Source: CAVZZV01 sp963779845 (lineage in GTDB: Bacteria > Bacteroidota > Bacteroidia > Bacteroidales > GCA-2748055). From it: a DNA stretch of 64,000 nt. Below are positions 1 to 9,267 of the stretch, piece by piece. The translations under genes and the position numbers were made by a program. The notes under the pieces are model-generated. The model was not told the origin of the DNA. It did no database searches and worked only from the letters and a program-made list of their open reading frames with translations. How positions within the stretch are numbered: the stretch's first letter is position 1; each line of letters starts with the position of its first letter. The stretch covers positions 124,001 through 188,000 of the forward strand of contig CAVZZV010000005.1 in NCBI GenBank assembly GCA_963779845.1, given 5' to 3'.

Positions 1-391
1 TGGCGGATTCATCTCTAAGAAAAAAAACCCGGAGACTGTCTTTATCATCGAGGTACTGAATGAACCCGAAATATTTGAAATTTCCCTCTTCAAGCTCCAA
101 ATGCCAGGTAAAAACTTTCAGTCTTTCATCCTCCGATTCGATTTTTCCGATCATGGAAAGTCCTTCCCATCCATAATTAATACTGCCTTTTATATGAAGC
201 GCCCTGTTAAATATCTGTACAATTCTTTCGTTAAGAGTTGCGCGGGAAGGGGAAGCCTGCATCTGATAAAGACTGTCAAATGCATGAACCAGCATAAGTT
301 CCTCATTTTTGAAATCGGGCAATAACTCCTCCTGGGCCCAGGTAAGCGATGTAAGGCAGAGGAAGGAGATGAACAGAAGTAAAGGTTTCAT
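1..391 (-). CDS. Secreted hypothetical protein, 3' end outside the window
   Basis: An open frame begins at an ATG complementary to 389-391 and runs off the left edge, so only the first 130 residues are visible. It opens with a clear signal peptide (Met-Lys, then a hydrophobic stretch ending in TWAQ near residue 20), so the product is exported. The mature part is mixed alpha/beta in character, with charged segments and no motif I recognise; it could be a small periplasmic protein. It is transcribed away from the aminotransferase gene, whose stop lies 27 bases upstream, so the two may share a transcript. Function unknown. Confidence 0.6.
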   Translation of the reverse strand, partial: MKPLLLFISFLCLTSLTWAQEELLPDFKNEELMLVHAFDSLYQMQASPSRATLNERIVQIFNRALHIKGSINYGWEGLSMIGKIESEDERLKVFTWHLELEEGNFKYFGFIQYLDDKDSLRVFFLRDESA

Positions 392-417
392 ATGATTTGA
401 ACGAATAAATTCTTCCT

Positions 418-1611
418 TTATTGAAGCGATAGCTGATCAAGTACCTTCAGGATCATACCACAGGCCTTTTCAATTTCATCGACTGAAATAGTGAGCGGAG
501 GGGAGATCCGGAAGGCTGTATCACAAAACAGGAACCAGTCAGTAATAAAACCCGATGCGACCCCCCTGGCAATGAATTCATGCAGCAGTTTACGATCTCC
601 CAGTTCAACCGCGAGAAGCAATCCCTTGCCACGAATCTCCCTGATGAGCTTGTGATGCAATAAAGAGCTGAAGATCCTCTCTTTTTCCTTAACCTTGCTG
701 AGCAAATCTTCTTCAAGAAGGATTTTAAGTGTCTCCAGGCCGGCAGCACAGCAAACCGGATGACCTCCAAATGTGGTGATGTGCCCGAGTGCCGGATTTT
801 CTGTAAGCGTATTCATCTTGTCACGGGAAGAAATAAATCCACCAAGAGGCATACCGCCACCAAAACCCTTGGCCAGGACAAGTATATCAGGCTGAACCAT
901 TGCTTCCTGAAAGCCAAAGAGGGTACCCAACCTTCCAAATCCTGTCTGTATTTCATCAAATATGAGCATGGTGCCGGTTTCATTGCACCGGTTGCGTAAA
1001 GCATGCAGGAAACCTTTTTCGGGAAGGACAATACCTGCTTCAGCCTGAAGGGTTTCGGCGACCACACAAGCGGTTTTATCAGTTATCAGCTGCAAATCGG
1101 AAATATTGTTATAACGGAGCATTTTCACTCCGGGAAGCAGGGGCCTGAAGGCACTTTTATAGAGCTCGCTTCCCATGATGCTGAGTGCTCCATGTGTACT
1201 GCCGTGATAAGCATTTTTAAAAGAGATCATTTCCGGCCGGCCGGTAACCCGTTTCGCAAGCTTTAAGGCACCCTCAATAGCTTCAGCCCCGGAGTTTACA
1301 AAGAATACAGAATCGAGCTGATTGGGCAGATTTTCCGACAGCAGTTTAGCAAATTCAGTTTGGGGAGATTGTATAAATTCGCCATACACCATGAGATGCA
1401 TATGCTTGTCGACCTGATTTTTAACCGCCTTTTTGATCCGGGGATTCCCATGTCCGAGGAGAGAGACATTCACCCCTGATATAAGATCGATATATTTTTT
1501 ACCCTCAGCTCCGTATAAATAAATACCCTCTGCATGGGCAATTTCAATCATAAGAGGCGAAGGGGAAGTCTGAGCCAGGTGCGAGAGAAAAAGTTGCCGG
1601 TTCGATACCAT
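418..1611 (-). CDS. Class III (acetylornithine/ornithine-type) PLP aminotransferase
   Basis: A 397-residue protein with the full class III aminotransferase layout. It has the cofactor phosphate-binding SGAEA near residues 107-111, the AYHG element near 134-137, the FDEIQTGFGR segment with the PLP-pyridine aspartate at 219, and the Schiff-base lysine at 248 in LAKGFGGG. The length is normal for the family. These enzymes move an amino group from omega- or alpha-amino donors to 2-oxoglutarate or another oxo acid. Candidates are acetylornithine or ornithine aminotransferase, but the substrate cannot be read from sequence alone and no arginine-pathway genes are adjacent. It lies 21 bases downstream of the LytTR regulator start region's 3' end, on the same strand. 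Confidence 0.85.
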   Translation of the reverse strand: MVSNRQLFLSHLAQTSPSPLMIEIAHAEGIYLYGAEGKKYIDLISGVNVSLLGHGNPRIKKAVKNQVDKHMHLMVYGEFIQSPQTEFAKLLSENLPNQLDSVFFVNSGAEAIEGALKLAKRVTGRPEMISFKNAYHGSTHGALSIMGSELYKSAFRPLLPGVKMLRYNNISDLQLITDKTACVVAETLQAEAGIVLPEKGFLHALRNRCNETGTMLIFDEIQTGFGRLGTLFGFQEAMVQPDILVLAKGFGGGMPLGGFISSRDKMNTLTENPALGHITTFGGHPVCCAAGLETLKILLEEDLLSKVKEKERIFSSLLHHKLIREIRGKGLLLAVELGDRKLLHEFIARGVASGFITDWFLFCDTAFRISPPLTISVDEIEKACGMILKVLDQLSLQ

Positions 1612-1632
1612 GGCACGAAGTGGGAATGATAT

Positions 1633-2340
1633 TTACTTGATAATGAGATTAATATCTCTCATTAATTTATCCTTGTAGGATTTACCTATTGGGATGGATT
1701 TACTCCCCTCTTCTGTCTTTATCACCACAGCATTATCTTCAATTATATCGATGCTGCTGGTATTCACAATAAAAGAACGGTGCACGCGTGTGAATTTAGC
1801 CTGGGGAAGCTTCTGTTCTATTGCTTTCATGGTAAAGTGAATCGTATACTTTTCCTTAAAAGTGGTGAAGATCACATAATTTTCGAGGGCTTCAATCCAC
1901 AGAATTTCCTCATATCTCAGCCTTACCAGGGTGGAATTTTTTTTGATGAATAACTCTTCTTTGCCCAATACGTTCATCTTATTTCTCTCAAATCTCTCTG
2001 TGGCCTTATCAATAGCCTTAAAAAACCGCGAATAAGTAACTGGTTTTAATAAGTAATCGGTAACATCGTACTCAAAAGCATCAAGGGCATATTTACCTTT
2101 TGCAGATACAATAATAATTTGCGGTGGATTTTTTAAGGAATTGAGAAAATCAATGCCACTCATTTCAGGCATTTCGATATCAAGTAAAATAAGATGTACC
2201 TCATCGTCAGGCTTGAGGGTGTTGATGGCATCAACAGCATCCGAAAAAGAGTATTTCAGAATCAAACCTTCCGTCTTTTTTATAAACTCCTCAAGAATTC
2301 TTCTTGAAAGTTTATCATCATCTATAATAATGCAGTTCAT
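1633..2340 (-). CDS. LytTR-family response regulator
   Basis: A 235-residue protein with an N-terminal receiver domain (about 1-120) and a C-terminal LytTR DNA-binding domain (about 135-232). The receiver shows the acidic pair near D7/D8, the phospho-acceptor D54 in LLDIEMP, and the conserved Lys in VSAKGKYA. The LytTR part has the typical YVIF...THRSF-like pattern (here FTRVHRSFIVN). Such proteins are phosphorylated by a 7TM/5TM-LYT type histidine kinase and bind direct repeats upstream of target genes. No kinase gene is present next to it, so the partner must be elsewhere. A second, membrane-bound LytTR protein is encoded at 62548. Confidence 0.9.
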   Translation of the reverse strand: MNCIIIDDDKLSRRILEEFIKKTEGLILKYSFSDAVDAINTLKPDDEVHLILLDIEMPEMSGIDFLNSLKNPPQIIIVSAKGKYALDAFEYDVTDYLLKPVTYSRFFKAIDKATERFERNKMNVLGKEELFIKKNSTLVRLRYEEILWIEALENYVIFTTFKEKYTIHFTMKAIEQKLPQAKFTRVHRSFIVNTSSIDIIEDNAVVIKTEEGSKSIPIGKSYKDKLMRDINLIIK

Positions 2341-2637
2341 TCATTTACATTTAATGGAGGCATTCAAAAGGTTCATCAAATTTATAAACAACTTGGTCAA
2401 AGATATACATTAATAAATAATTAAACAAGAGGTACCTTTAATACTTTCCAAAAGTTTCGAATTTAGGTACAAAAAAACCTGATCGAACATAGGATAATTA
2501 TTAAAATTCACCCTATATGAAGATAAACATTCTTCAGATCAAGTTGTTCCCAGTATTATGAAATCCCTGAAATCCTCATAATCATATCCAAGAACACTAG
2601 GTTGAACCATTCACATGGGCCTTTGGATATAATATGA
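2341..2637. other. Intergenic stretch without recognisable gene
   Basis: About 300 AT-rich bases separate the LytTR start from the HU terminator. I see no convincing coding frame or RNA gene. The segment should contain the promoter of the LytTR gene, but no clear TTTG/TAnnTTTG pair stood out to me. Confidence 0.4.
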
Positions 2638-2676
2638 TAAAAAAAGGGGGCAAAAACAAAAGAAGCCCCCTTTAAA
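2638..2676 (-). terminator. Rho-independent terminator of the HU gene
   Basis: On the minus strand an AAAGGGGGC arm pairs with GCCCCCTTT (2644-2651 with 2665-2673 on the plus strand) and is followed by a run of T. It begins 13 bases past the HU stop codon. The GC-rich stem and the A/T-runs on both sides suggest it may work in both directions. Confidence 0.75.
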
Positions 2677-2685
2677 AAATATTTT

Positions 2686-2958
2686 TTATTGAACTGTATC
2701 AGCCAATTCGCTACCAGCTTTGAACTTAACCACTTTTTTAGCTTTAATGGTAATAGGGGCACCAGTCTGGGGGTTTCTTCCCGTCCTTGAGTTTCTTCCA
2801 GAAACAGAAAATGAACCGAATCCAACCAACGCAACGCGGTCACCTTTTTTAAGGGCATCAGTGGTAGAACTTACGAATGCATCAAGAGCTCTTTTAGCAT
2901 CGGCTTTAGAAAGATTTGCTTCAGCAGCAATTGCATCAATTAATTGTGCTTTGTTCAT
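2686..2958 (-). CDS. hup: HU-family DNA-binding protein
   Basis: A 90-residue protein of standard HU length. It has the dimerising helices at the N-terminus (MNKAQLIDAIA, KADAKRALDAF), the GFGSF turn near residue 46 and the DNA-wrapping beta-arm with GRNPQTG near residues 60-66. HU bends and compacts DNA in the nucleoid as a homodimer. The gene is a single-gene transcription unit: a textbook Bacteroidota promoter lies upstream and a strong hairpin terminator downstream. The ATG at 2956-2958 is the only sensible start. Confidence 0.97.
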   Translation of the reverse strand: MNKAQLIDAIAAEANLSKADAKRALDAFVSSTTDALKKGDRVALVGFGSFSVSGRNSRTGRNPQTGAPITIKAKKVVKFKAGSELADTVQ

Positions 2959-3005
2959 AATAAAAATTTTTAGGGTTAGTAATCATTAAAGTGTCAAACA
3001 GTATA

Positions 3006-3036
3006 CAAATATAGAGCATTTATGAAGTATAGCAAA
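3006..3036 (-). promoter_or_regulatory. Bacteroidota-type promoter of the HU gene
   Basis: Read on the minus strand, TTTG (3033-3036) is followed after exactly 19 bases by TATATTTG (3006-3013). This matches the Bacteroidota housekeeping sigma consensus TTTG-N19-TAnnTTTG at both elements. Transcription should start near 2999, giving a leader of about 40 bases. Confidence 0.8.
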
Positions 3037-3204
3037 TTTCACGGGGAAAAAATACAGGAATGTTGATAAATCGCCCGTTTTTGGCCGTAAAATGAACAAA
3101 AATGCCCATGGTATGGAGCATTGCGGATAAAAAATGACTTAAAAACAAAAATAACGACAAAACCCTGAGAAGAGACTAACAGGCAAAATATTTTTTCCCC
3201 ATAC

Positions 3205-3234
3205 TTTGTGATCTGAAAATTTGTACTACTTTTG
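3205..3234 (+). promoter_or_regulatory. Promoter of tRNA-Ser
   Basis: TTTG at 3205-3208, an 18-base spacer and TACTTTTG at 3227-3234 match the Bacteroidota -33/-7 consensus. The expected start site lies within a few bases of the tRNA 5' end at 3240, so the primary transcript has almost no leader. Confidence 0.7.
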
Positions 3235-3239
3235 CGCAC

Positions 3240-3326
3240 GGAGGAATGGCAGAGTGGTCGAATGCGGCGGTCTTGAAAACCGTTGACCGCGCAAGCGGTC
3301 CGGGGGTTCGAATCCCTCTTCCTCCG
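3240..3326 (+). tRNA. tRNA-Ser (anticodon UGA)
   Basis: The 87-base sequence folds as a class II tRNA. The seven-base acceptor stem GGAGGAA/TTCCTCC uses 3240-3246 and 3319-3325 with discriminator G at 3326. The anticodon stem GCGGT/ACCGT encloses loop CTTGAAA with anticodon TGA, and there is a long variable arm (GACCGC-GCAA-GCGGTC). The T-arm reads GGGGGTTCGAATCCC-like. It decodes UCA serine codons. CCA is not encoded in the gene. Confidence 0.97.
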
Positions 3327-3346
3327 CCCTGTAAAAATTTGACAAT

Positions 3347-3370
3347 AGAGAGGTTGGTACCAACCTCTCT
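3347..3370. terminator. Perfect palindrome between convergent units
   Basis: A perfect 24-base palindrome: the left half is AGAGAGGTTGGT and the right half is its exact reverse complement. It lies 20 bases after the tRNA and 18 bases before the stop codon of the convergent glycosyltransferase gene. Position and symmetry fit a bidirectional terminator, although the T-tracts are short and interrupted. Confidence 0.5.
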
Positions 3371-3388
3371 TCTGATATCCTATCCCCT

Positions 3389-4363
3389 CTATTTTTTCAA
3401 CAAAATATAGTTTCTGAATTCCCCGAGCCTCATTCCGAACAAGAGATTTTTTTCAATCCACGAGACCATCCTGTATTTAAATTTATCGTGCTTATTCCTG
3501 ATCGGGTTTTTACTGGCTCTCGGGCCTGAAAACCGCAGCTCATCTTTCCAATTAAAGCGTTGGAGCCATTCGTTCAACACCTTGGGATGGGTCTCTTCAA
3601 ATTCCGGTAAAGAGCTTAGATTCCCATAATCAAAGAGGTTGTCGAACATGCGTTTTTGCACTTGTCTTTCCACGGAAGCGGTGCCACGATGATTGGTGCT
3701 GAACACTTTTATTTTGGTTTGCATTACTGCAGGAGGCCTTACCCATCCATAATGGTATATATCTGCCTTTACTTCAGCGACCTTCAATTTATAGGTCCCT
3801 GCCTGCTGTCTATAGTTAAGGCCATTGAAACCGGGGATCTTTCTGAATGATTGAGCAGATTCCCAGGAATGGATTTCAGGATCGTTTCGGATAATCCTGA
3901 TCTCTTTACGGTACCAGCAATGGCTATCTCTGTAATGCCTATAGTCACCCCAGAAATGTACATAGTTGAATAACAGCCCTTCAACCTCACTATCCTCCAG
4001 TAATTCTTCACATCGTTGGTGAATTACAGGAAGAAACTTTTCATGGACCAGTTCATCCGATTGTAAATAGAATAACCAGTCCCCGCTACAGTGGGATTTG
4101 GCAATATCGGTCTGATGGGCGTGCTCCATACCCCTGGGAAACTTTTCGATATCCCAGACGGTATCGATGATCCTGATCTTCTCACTCTTTATGCTCAAGA
4201 GCTCTTCCCGGGTGGTATCATCCGGATCACTATCACCCAGAGCAATGATAAATTCATCCACAATGGGCAGGATCGACAATACTGCCGGTTTCATTGGGTA
4301 ATAAAGCTTATGGGTATTTTTTCCCATAGAAAACCCGCTAATTTTCATTTTTCCGGCGTTCAT
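3389..4363 (-). CDS. Family 2-like glycosyltransferase
   Basis: A 324-residue cytosolic protein with a GT-A-like layout. An N-terminal segment around 28-47 reads LSILPIVDEFIIALGDSDPDDTT, where the acidic run is reminiscent of nucleotide-sugar binding. LFYLQSDE near residue 100 takes the place of the DxD metal site of family 2 enzymes. The middle contains many aromatic residues, as in acceptor-binding regions. It starts two bases after the stop of the MsbA-like transporter gene, so the two are almost certainly one operon, which suggests a role in lipid-linked glycan synthesis and export. A second in-frame ATG at 4348 could be the true start. The acceptor and sugar are unknown. Confidence 0.7.
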   Translation of the reverse strand: MNAGKMKISGFSMGKNTHKLYYPMKPAVLSILPIVDEFIIALGDSDPDDTTREELLSIKSEKIRIIDTVWDIEKFPRGMEHAHQTDIAKSHCSGDWLFYLQSDELVHEKFLPVIHQRCEELLEDSEVEGLLFNYVHFWGDYRHYRDSHCWYRKEIRIIRNDPEIHSWESAQSFRKIPGFNGLNYRQQAGTYKLKVAEVKADIYHYGWVRPPAVMQTKIKVFSTNHRGTASVERQVQKRMFDNLFDYGNLSSLPEFEETHPKVLNEWLQRFNWKDELRFSGPRASKNPIRNKHDKFKYRMVSWIEKNLLFGMRLGEFRNYILLKK

Positions 4364-4365
4364 TC

Positions 4366-6186
4366 TCAGTACATCTGTAATTTGTGAAGCTTTTTGTAGG
4401 TGCCGTTGTGAATATCCAGCAGCTCATCATGCCTTCCAAGTTCAACAATCCTGCCTTCATCCAGGACAATAATCAAATCGGCATGCTTAACGGTCGAAAG
4501 GCGGTGAGCTATCACAATGGAAGTTCTGTTTTTCATTAGCTTAAGGATCGCATCCTGCACCAGCCGTTCTGATTCTGTATCCAGGGCAGAGGTCGCTTCA
4601 TCAAGGATCAATATGGGAGGATTTTTAAGTACAGCCCTTGCAATGCTAATCCTTTGTCTCTGTCCGCCGGAGAGTTTGCTCCCCCCTTCGCCAATATTGG
4701 TATAATAACCATTAGGGTTCTCCATGATAAAATCATGGGCATTGGCAACCTTTGCGGCAGCAATAACATCCTCTTCACTTGCCCCGGCCATTCCAAAAGC
4801 AATGTTATTGAAGAAGTTGTCGTTGAACAAAATAGACTGTTGACTTACGATTCCAAGCAAGTTTCTTAAATCAGTGAGTTTAAATTCTTTTACATTTCTC
4901 CCGTCGAGCATGATATTGCCCTGCTGAACATCAATAAAACGGGGAAGCAAATCGACCAGGGTAGATTTCCCGGATCCGGACCTCCCCACAAGGGCAACCG
5001 TTTCGCCTTTCTTTATGGTGAAGTTAATATCTCTGAGCACCTCCTCCTTGTCATACCTGAAACTTACATTGTCATATATAATTGATTTATTAAACATTTT
5101 AACCGGGAAGGGATTTTCCTTTTCGTGAATACTGATGTCGGCGTTCAAAACTTCATCTACCCTGTCGGCTGAAGCCAAACCTTTAAGTACATTATAGTAA
5201 GCAGTGGTCACATTTTTTGCCGGATTGATGATCTGTGAAAAAATAGCCAGGTAAGTTATCAGGATTTCGGGTTGCATGACGTTATTCCCTCCGAGTACCA
5301 TGGAGCCCCCATACCACAGTACAATTACCAAAACCGACACCCCGAGAAATTCACTGAGCGGGCTTGCCATTTGTTGACGCCGGAAAACCTTCATTATCAA
5401 GGCAGTGTAGAGATTATTGGTACTTTCGAACCGGGACTGCATTTTTCGTTCTGCATTAAATGCCTTGATAATCCTTAAGCCGCCCAGAGTCTCTTCCACA
5501 ATGGACATGATGACACCAAGCTTTTTCTGGCCTTTAAAGGAGGTGGTTTTCAGTGATTTTCCCACTCTGCCAATCAGCAATCCACTTAAGGGGAGAAGGA
5601 TCAAAACGAAAAGTGTAAGCTTGGCGCTCATCAGGAACAGGGTAATAAGAAAAGCAATGATCAGGATAGGATCCCTAAAGAGCATCTCAAGGGACCTTAC
5701 AACCGAAACTTCGAGTTCCTGCACATCCTGCGACATTTTAGACATGATATCCCCTTTTCTTTCTTCCGAAAAAAAACTGAGTGGCAAATCAAGAATTTTA
5801 CGATAGACCTTGTTTCTTATGTCTCGAACCACACCGGTTCTTAAGGGCACCATATAGTATTTTGAAAGATAGAGAAAAATATTCTTAAAAAGCGTAGTGA
5901 CAATGACCATACCCCCGACAAAGAACAAGGCATGGAATTTTCCCTCATTAATGATCATCTGACTGATGATATAATTAAAATTATGGATCAGGGATTCGGC
6001 AGAAAACTTAATAGCGGCTGGCTCGGCCACGAGGGCAGTCTTTCCAAAAATCAGGCTCAGGAAGGGTGCTATGAGCGCCAGGCTGAAGACTGAAAACAAT
6101 GCATTCAGCAACATAAATGAAATGCTGATGGTGGCCAGCCCTTTATATGGTAAGATGTACCTGAATATTCGGAGGATATTTTTCAT
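4366..6186 (-). CDS. MsbA-like ABC exporter, fused permease/ATPase
   Basis: A 606-residue half-transporter. Residues 1-330 form a six-helix exporter membrane domain, and the ATPase follows with Walker A GRSGSGKST near residue 400, the signature LSGGQRQR near 505, Walker B ILILDEATSALD near 525 and the H-loop AHRLS near 560. All catalytic motifs are intact, so the homodimer should be active. The family flips lipid A, other lipids or peptides. The downstream glycosyltransferase makes lipid or glycolipid export the better guess, but the substrate is not determinable. No mutation or frameshift is visible. Confidence 0.88.
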   Translation of the reverse strand: MKNILRIFRYILPYKGLATISISFMLLNALFSVFSLALIAPFLSLIFGKTALVAEPAAIKFSAESLIHNFNYIISQMIINEGKFHALFFVGGMVIVTTLFKNIFLYLSKYYMVPLRTGVVRDIRNKVYRKILDLPLSFFSEERKGDIMSKMSQDVQELEVSVVRSLEMLFRDPILIIAFLITLFLMSAKLTLFVLILLPLSGLLIGRVGKSLKTTSFKGQKKLGVIMSIVEETLGGLRIIKAFNAERKMQSRFESTNNLYTALIMKVFRRQQMASPLSEFLGVSVLVIVLWYGGSMVLGGNNVMQPEILITYLAIFSQIINPAKNVTTAYYNVLKGLASADRVDEVLNADISIHEKENPFPVKMFNKSIIYDNVSFRYDKEEVLRDINFTIKKGETVALVGRSGSGKSTLVDLLPRFIDVQQGNIMLDGRNVKEFKLTDLRNLLGIVSQQSILFNDNFFNNIAFGMAGASEEDVIAAAKVANAHDFIMENPNGYYTNIGEGGSKLSGGQRQRISIARAVLKNPPILILDEATSALDTESERLVQDAILKLMKNRTSIVIAHRLSTVKHADLIIVLDEGRIVELGRHDELLDIHNGTYKKLHKLQMY

Positions 6187-6230
6187 TAACCGCTTTTCAA
6201 TTTCTTAAAACTTCCAAATCTATCATAAGA

Positions 6231-7574
6231 TTATATCCCGGTATAGTTTTTTGGAGTAATTTTTCTCAATTCGTCTTTAATTTCTTCACTTATATTCAAC
6301 GTATCAATGAATTCAGAGATTGATTCCCTGTTTATTGTCTTGTTGACCCTGGTTAAATTCTTCAGGGCTTCATAGGGGTTGGCAAAACCTTCCCTTCTCA
6401 GGATGGTTTGTATTCCTTCAGCCACCACAGCCCAGTTTTTATCCAGGTCGCTTTCGATCTTTTCGGTATTCACAATAAGCTTACTTAGCCCTTTCATGAT
6501 AGATTGAAGCGCTATTAAGGTATGGGCGAGAGGAACACCTATGTTCCTAAGGACTGTCGAATCAGTAAGGTCGCGTTGCAACCGGGAAAGAGGGAGTTTT
6601 TCTGACAAGTGGCGGAATATGGCGTTTGCAACTCCGAGATTCCCTTCTGCGTTTTCAAAATCGATGGGATTAATTTTGTGGGGCATCGCCGAAGATCCTA
6701 CCTCTCCTTCCTTTATTTGTTGTTTAAAATAATCGAGGGAAATATAGGTCCAGGTATCCCGGCACAAATCAATAAGAATAGTATTGATACGTGACAAGTT
6801 ATCAAAAATCGCCGCAAGATTGTCGTAATGTTCAATTTGCGTCGTTGTTTGTGAACGCTCCAATCCAAGTACTTCCTTCACAAAAATGTTACCGAAGGAG
6901 ATCCAATCGATATCGGGATAAGCTACATGGTGGGCGTTGAAGTTCCCCGTGGCTCCTCCAAATTTTGCCGGAAAGGGCAAAGCCCTCAACTGTCTGAACT
7001 GAATACTGAGACGTTCGGTAAAGACCTTAAACTCTTTCCCTAACCTGGTGGGAGAGGCCGGCTGACCATGCGTGCGGGCAAGCATGGGAATGGATTCCCA
7101 TTCAACCGCAAGTTTATCCAGATGGTCCAGAAGATCGGTAAATAAAGGAATATATTCATTATTAACGGCTTCCTTAAGCGATAATGGGGTGGCTGTATTA
7201 TTCACATCCTGGGAGGTTAACCCGAAGTGAATAAACTCCATCTGCCTTTTCATCCCAAAATTTTCAAGCTTCCGTTTAAGAAAATACTCCACTGCTTTAA
7301 CATCGTGATTGGTAATTTTTTCGATGTCCTTAATTTCCCGGGCATTCTCAAGATTAAAATTCAAGTACAAATCCCTCAATTTGGACTTAAGGTCCCGATC
7401 CAGAGGTTGAAGCCCCTTAATATCCAGTTCAGCAAGGGATATAAAGTATTCTATTTCCACAAGAACCCTGTATTTGATAAGGCCAAATTCAGAAAAATAG
7501 GCAGCAAGATGGTCTGTTTTGTTCCTATACCTGCCGTCGACAGGGGATATAGCGGTCAGAATATTTAAATCCAT
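6231..7574 (-). CDS. purB: Adenylosuccinate lyase
   Basis: A 447-residue member of the fumarase/aspartase superfamily. The signature GSSAMPHKINP with the catalytic serine loop lies near residue 285, and the N-terminal motif SPVDGRYRNKT plus the TRTHGQ-like ARTHGQPASPT near 165 mark the longer PurB type. It removes fumarate from SAICAR and adenylosuccinate, acting twice in purine synthesis. Length is normal. No other purine gene lies nearby. A TAAATTTG element at 7624-7631 (minus strand) may be its -7 box. Confidence 0.95.
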   Translation of the reverse strand: MDLNILTAISPVDGRYRNKTDHLAAYFSEFGLIKYRVLVEIEYFISLAELDIKGLQPLDRDLKSKLRDLYLNFNLENAREIKDIEKITNHDVKAVEYFLKRKLENFGMKRQMEFIHFGLTSQDVNNTATPLSLKEAVNNEYIPLFTDLLDHLDKLAVEWESIPMLARTHGQPASPTRLGKEFKVFTERLSIQFRQLRALPFPAKFGGATGNFNAHHVAYPDIDWISFGNIFVKEVLGLERSQTTTQIEHYDNLAAIFDNLSRINTILIDLCRDTWTYISLDYFKQQIKEGEVGSSAMPHKINPIDFENAEGNLGVANAIFRHLSEKLPLSRLQRDLTDSTVLRNIGVPLAHTLIALQSIMKGLSKLIVNTEKIESDLDKNWAVVAEGIQTILRREGFANPYEALKNLTRVNKTINRESISEFIDTLNISEEIKDELRKITPKNYTGI

Positions 7575-7839
7575 TTACAATTATATATAAATATGACAGG
7601 AAGCTCCTGTAACAATGGAAAAGCAAATTTAATAGAATTTTATGAATAATTCGGGTAAATGGGATATGGAAACGTATTGTCGGTATGTTTTCCTGAAGTA
7701 ATTGGCCAGGCAGTATATAATATATATCAATATTTTCAACGACACCCCCATTTTTGTGAATATTTTTAAATATTTATTAACTTTTTCATGCATAACCCCC
7801 GAATTTGACTTATATTTGTCGAGTAAATACTATTTTTTT

Positions 7840-9177
7840 ATGCGACTTATGAATATATTAAAAAAAACAATCCCAATTTTGTTCATTTTGTTAATCATTC
7901 CTGCGGGTCTGTTCGCTGCTGAAGGAAATGGAATAGATACAGGCGCAACGGCATGGATGCTCACATCGACTGCCCTGGTATTATTAATGATCCCCGGGCT
8001 GGCGCTTTTCTATGCCGGATTGGTAAGATCCAAAAATGTACTGGGGACAATGATGCACAGTTTTGCAGCTATGGGGATTATGAGTGTGTTATGGGTAGTG
8101 GTCGGGTACAGCATGTGCTTTGGTCCCAATGTTTTGGGGGGATGGTTTGGATGGAACAAGGATTTTGTATTCCTCCAGGGCATTGATACCAGTATTTTAC
8201 CCTCCGGAGTTCCGGAATATGTGTTCTCCATGTTCCAGGGAAAATTTGCCATCATTACCCCTGCCCTTATCGCCGGTGCCTTTGCCGAAAGGGTTTCCTT
8301 TAAGGCCTATTGTATTTTTATCGCCTTATGGGGCATATTGGTATACAATCCGCTTTGCCATTGGGTTTGGGCTGAAGATGGATTCTTATTTAATCTTGGG
8401 GCTGCCGGGGCCATCGATTTTGCCGGAGGAACCGTGGTGCATATTTCAGCCGGTATAAGCGGTCTGGTAGCTGCCCTCTATCTGGGTGCGAGACGAGGAT
8501 ATCCTTACCAGGCAATCAGACCCAACAATATGGTCATCACCATGCTGGGGGCCGGACTTCTATGGGTAGGATGGTTTGGTTTCAATGCCGGCAGCAGTAT
8601 TTCCAGTGGACTTTCCACTGCCCAGGCACTTACAGCCACACAGGTTGCTGCTGCAGCGGGGGCTATGACCTGGATCCTCATTGAAGGGATCCATCAGGGA
8701 AAAGCCACGGCATTGGGTTTTGCATCAGGAATTCTTGCAGGACTCGTAGCGGTAACACCGGCAGCAGGAGTTGTTCAGCCAATCGGTGCTTTTTCTCTCG
8801 GCATTCTTGCCTCCATCGTTTGCTATATGGCCATCATGCTTAAGAATAAAATCGGGTACGACGATAGTCTTGATGCTTTTGGTATTCATGGGGTGGGAGG
8901 TATCATCGGCGCTATTTTCCTGGTGTTTTTCATCCGCCCTTCATGGATGACGGATGCCGCCTCGGCCGCCGGTGGATCCTGGTCGATTTGGCAACAATTG
9001 GGAGTTCAATCCCTTGCCGTCATTATTGCTATAGCCTATGCGGCAGGATTAACCCTGTTATTGGTCTTTGCCATAGATAAGCTCTTCGGAATGAGGTCGA
9101 CCGACCTTGAGGAAATGCAAGGCCTTGACCGTTCCTATCATGGGGAACGGGGATATGGCATGCTTAATCCAAATTAA
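7840..9177 (+). CDS. amt: Ammonium transporter
   Basis: A 445-residue protein beginning at the ATG at 7840. The open frame runs 46 codons further upstream, but that part is not membrane-like, and a TATATTTG box at 7811-7818 argues that transcription begins after it. A cleavable signal peptide ends at FAAEG, followed by 11 membrane helices typical of Amt. The two pore histidines are present in VVHISAG and FGIHGVGG, as is the conserved FYAGLVR segment. It conducts ammonium/ammonia as a trimer. The P-II gene follows 90 bases downstream, the usual amt-glnK pairing that lets P-II plug the pore under nitrogen excess. Confidence 0.95.
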   Translation: MRLMNILKKTIPILFILLIIPAGLFAAEGNGIDTGATAWMLTSTALVLLMIPGLALFYAGLVRSKNVLGTMMHSFAAMGIMSVLWVVVGYSMCFGPNVLGGWFGWNKDFVFLQGIDTSILPSGVPEYVFSMFQGKFAIITPALIAGAFAERVSFKAYCIFIALWGILVYNPLCHWVWAEDGFLFNLGAAGAIDFAGGTVVHISAGISGLVAALYLGARRGYPYQAIRPNNMVITMLGAGLLWVGWFGFNAGSSISSGLSTAQALTATQVAAAAGAMTWILIEGIHQGKATALGFASGILAGLVAVTPAAGVVQPIGAFSLGILASIVCYMAIMLKNKIGYDDSLDAFGIHGVGGIIGAIFLVFFIRPSWMTDAASAAGGSWSIWQQLGVQSLAVIIAIAYAAGLTLLLVFAIDKLFGMRSTDLEEMQGLDRSYHGERGYGMLNPN

Positions 9178-9267
9178 TGTTTTACTATGGTAATATAACC
9201 CATAAAACACATACATTTAGTTATCTTTAAAGTATAGGGTTACATCCTCCTTTTGAAATACAATATT

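Noticed and set aside
3039..3239. 66-codon minus-strand frame upstream of the tRNA
   Set aside because: It covers the promoters of HU and tRNA-Ser and has no family resemblance.
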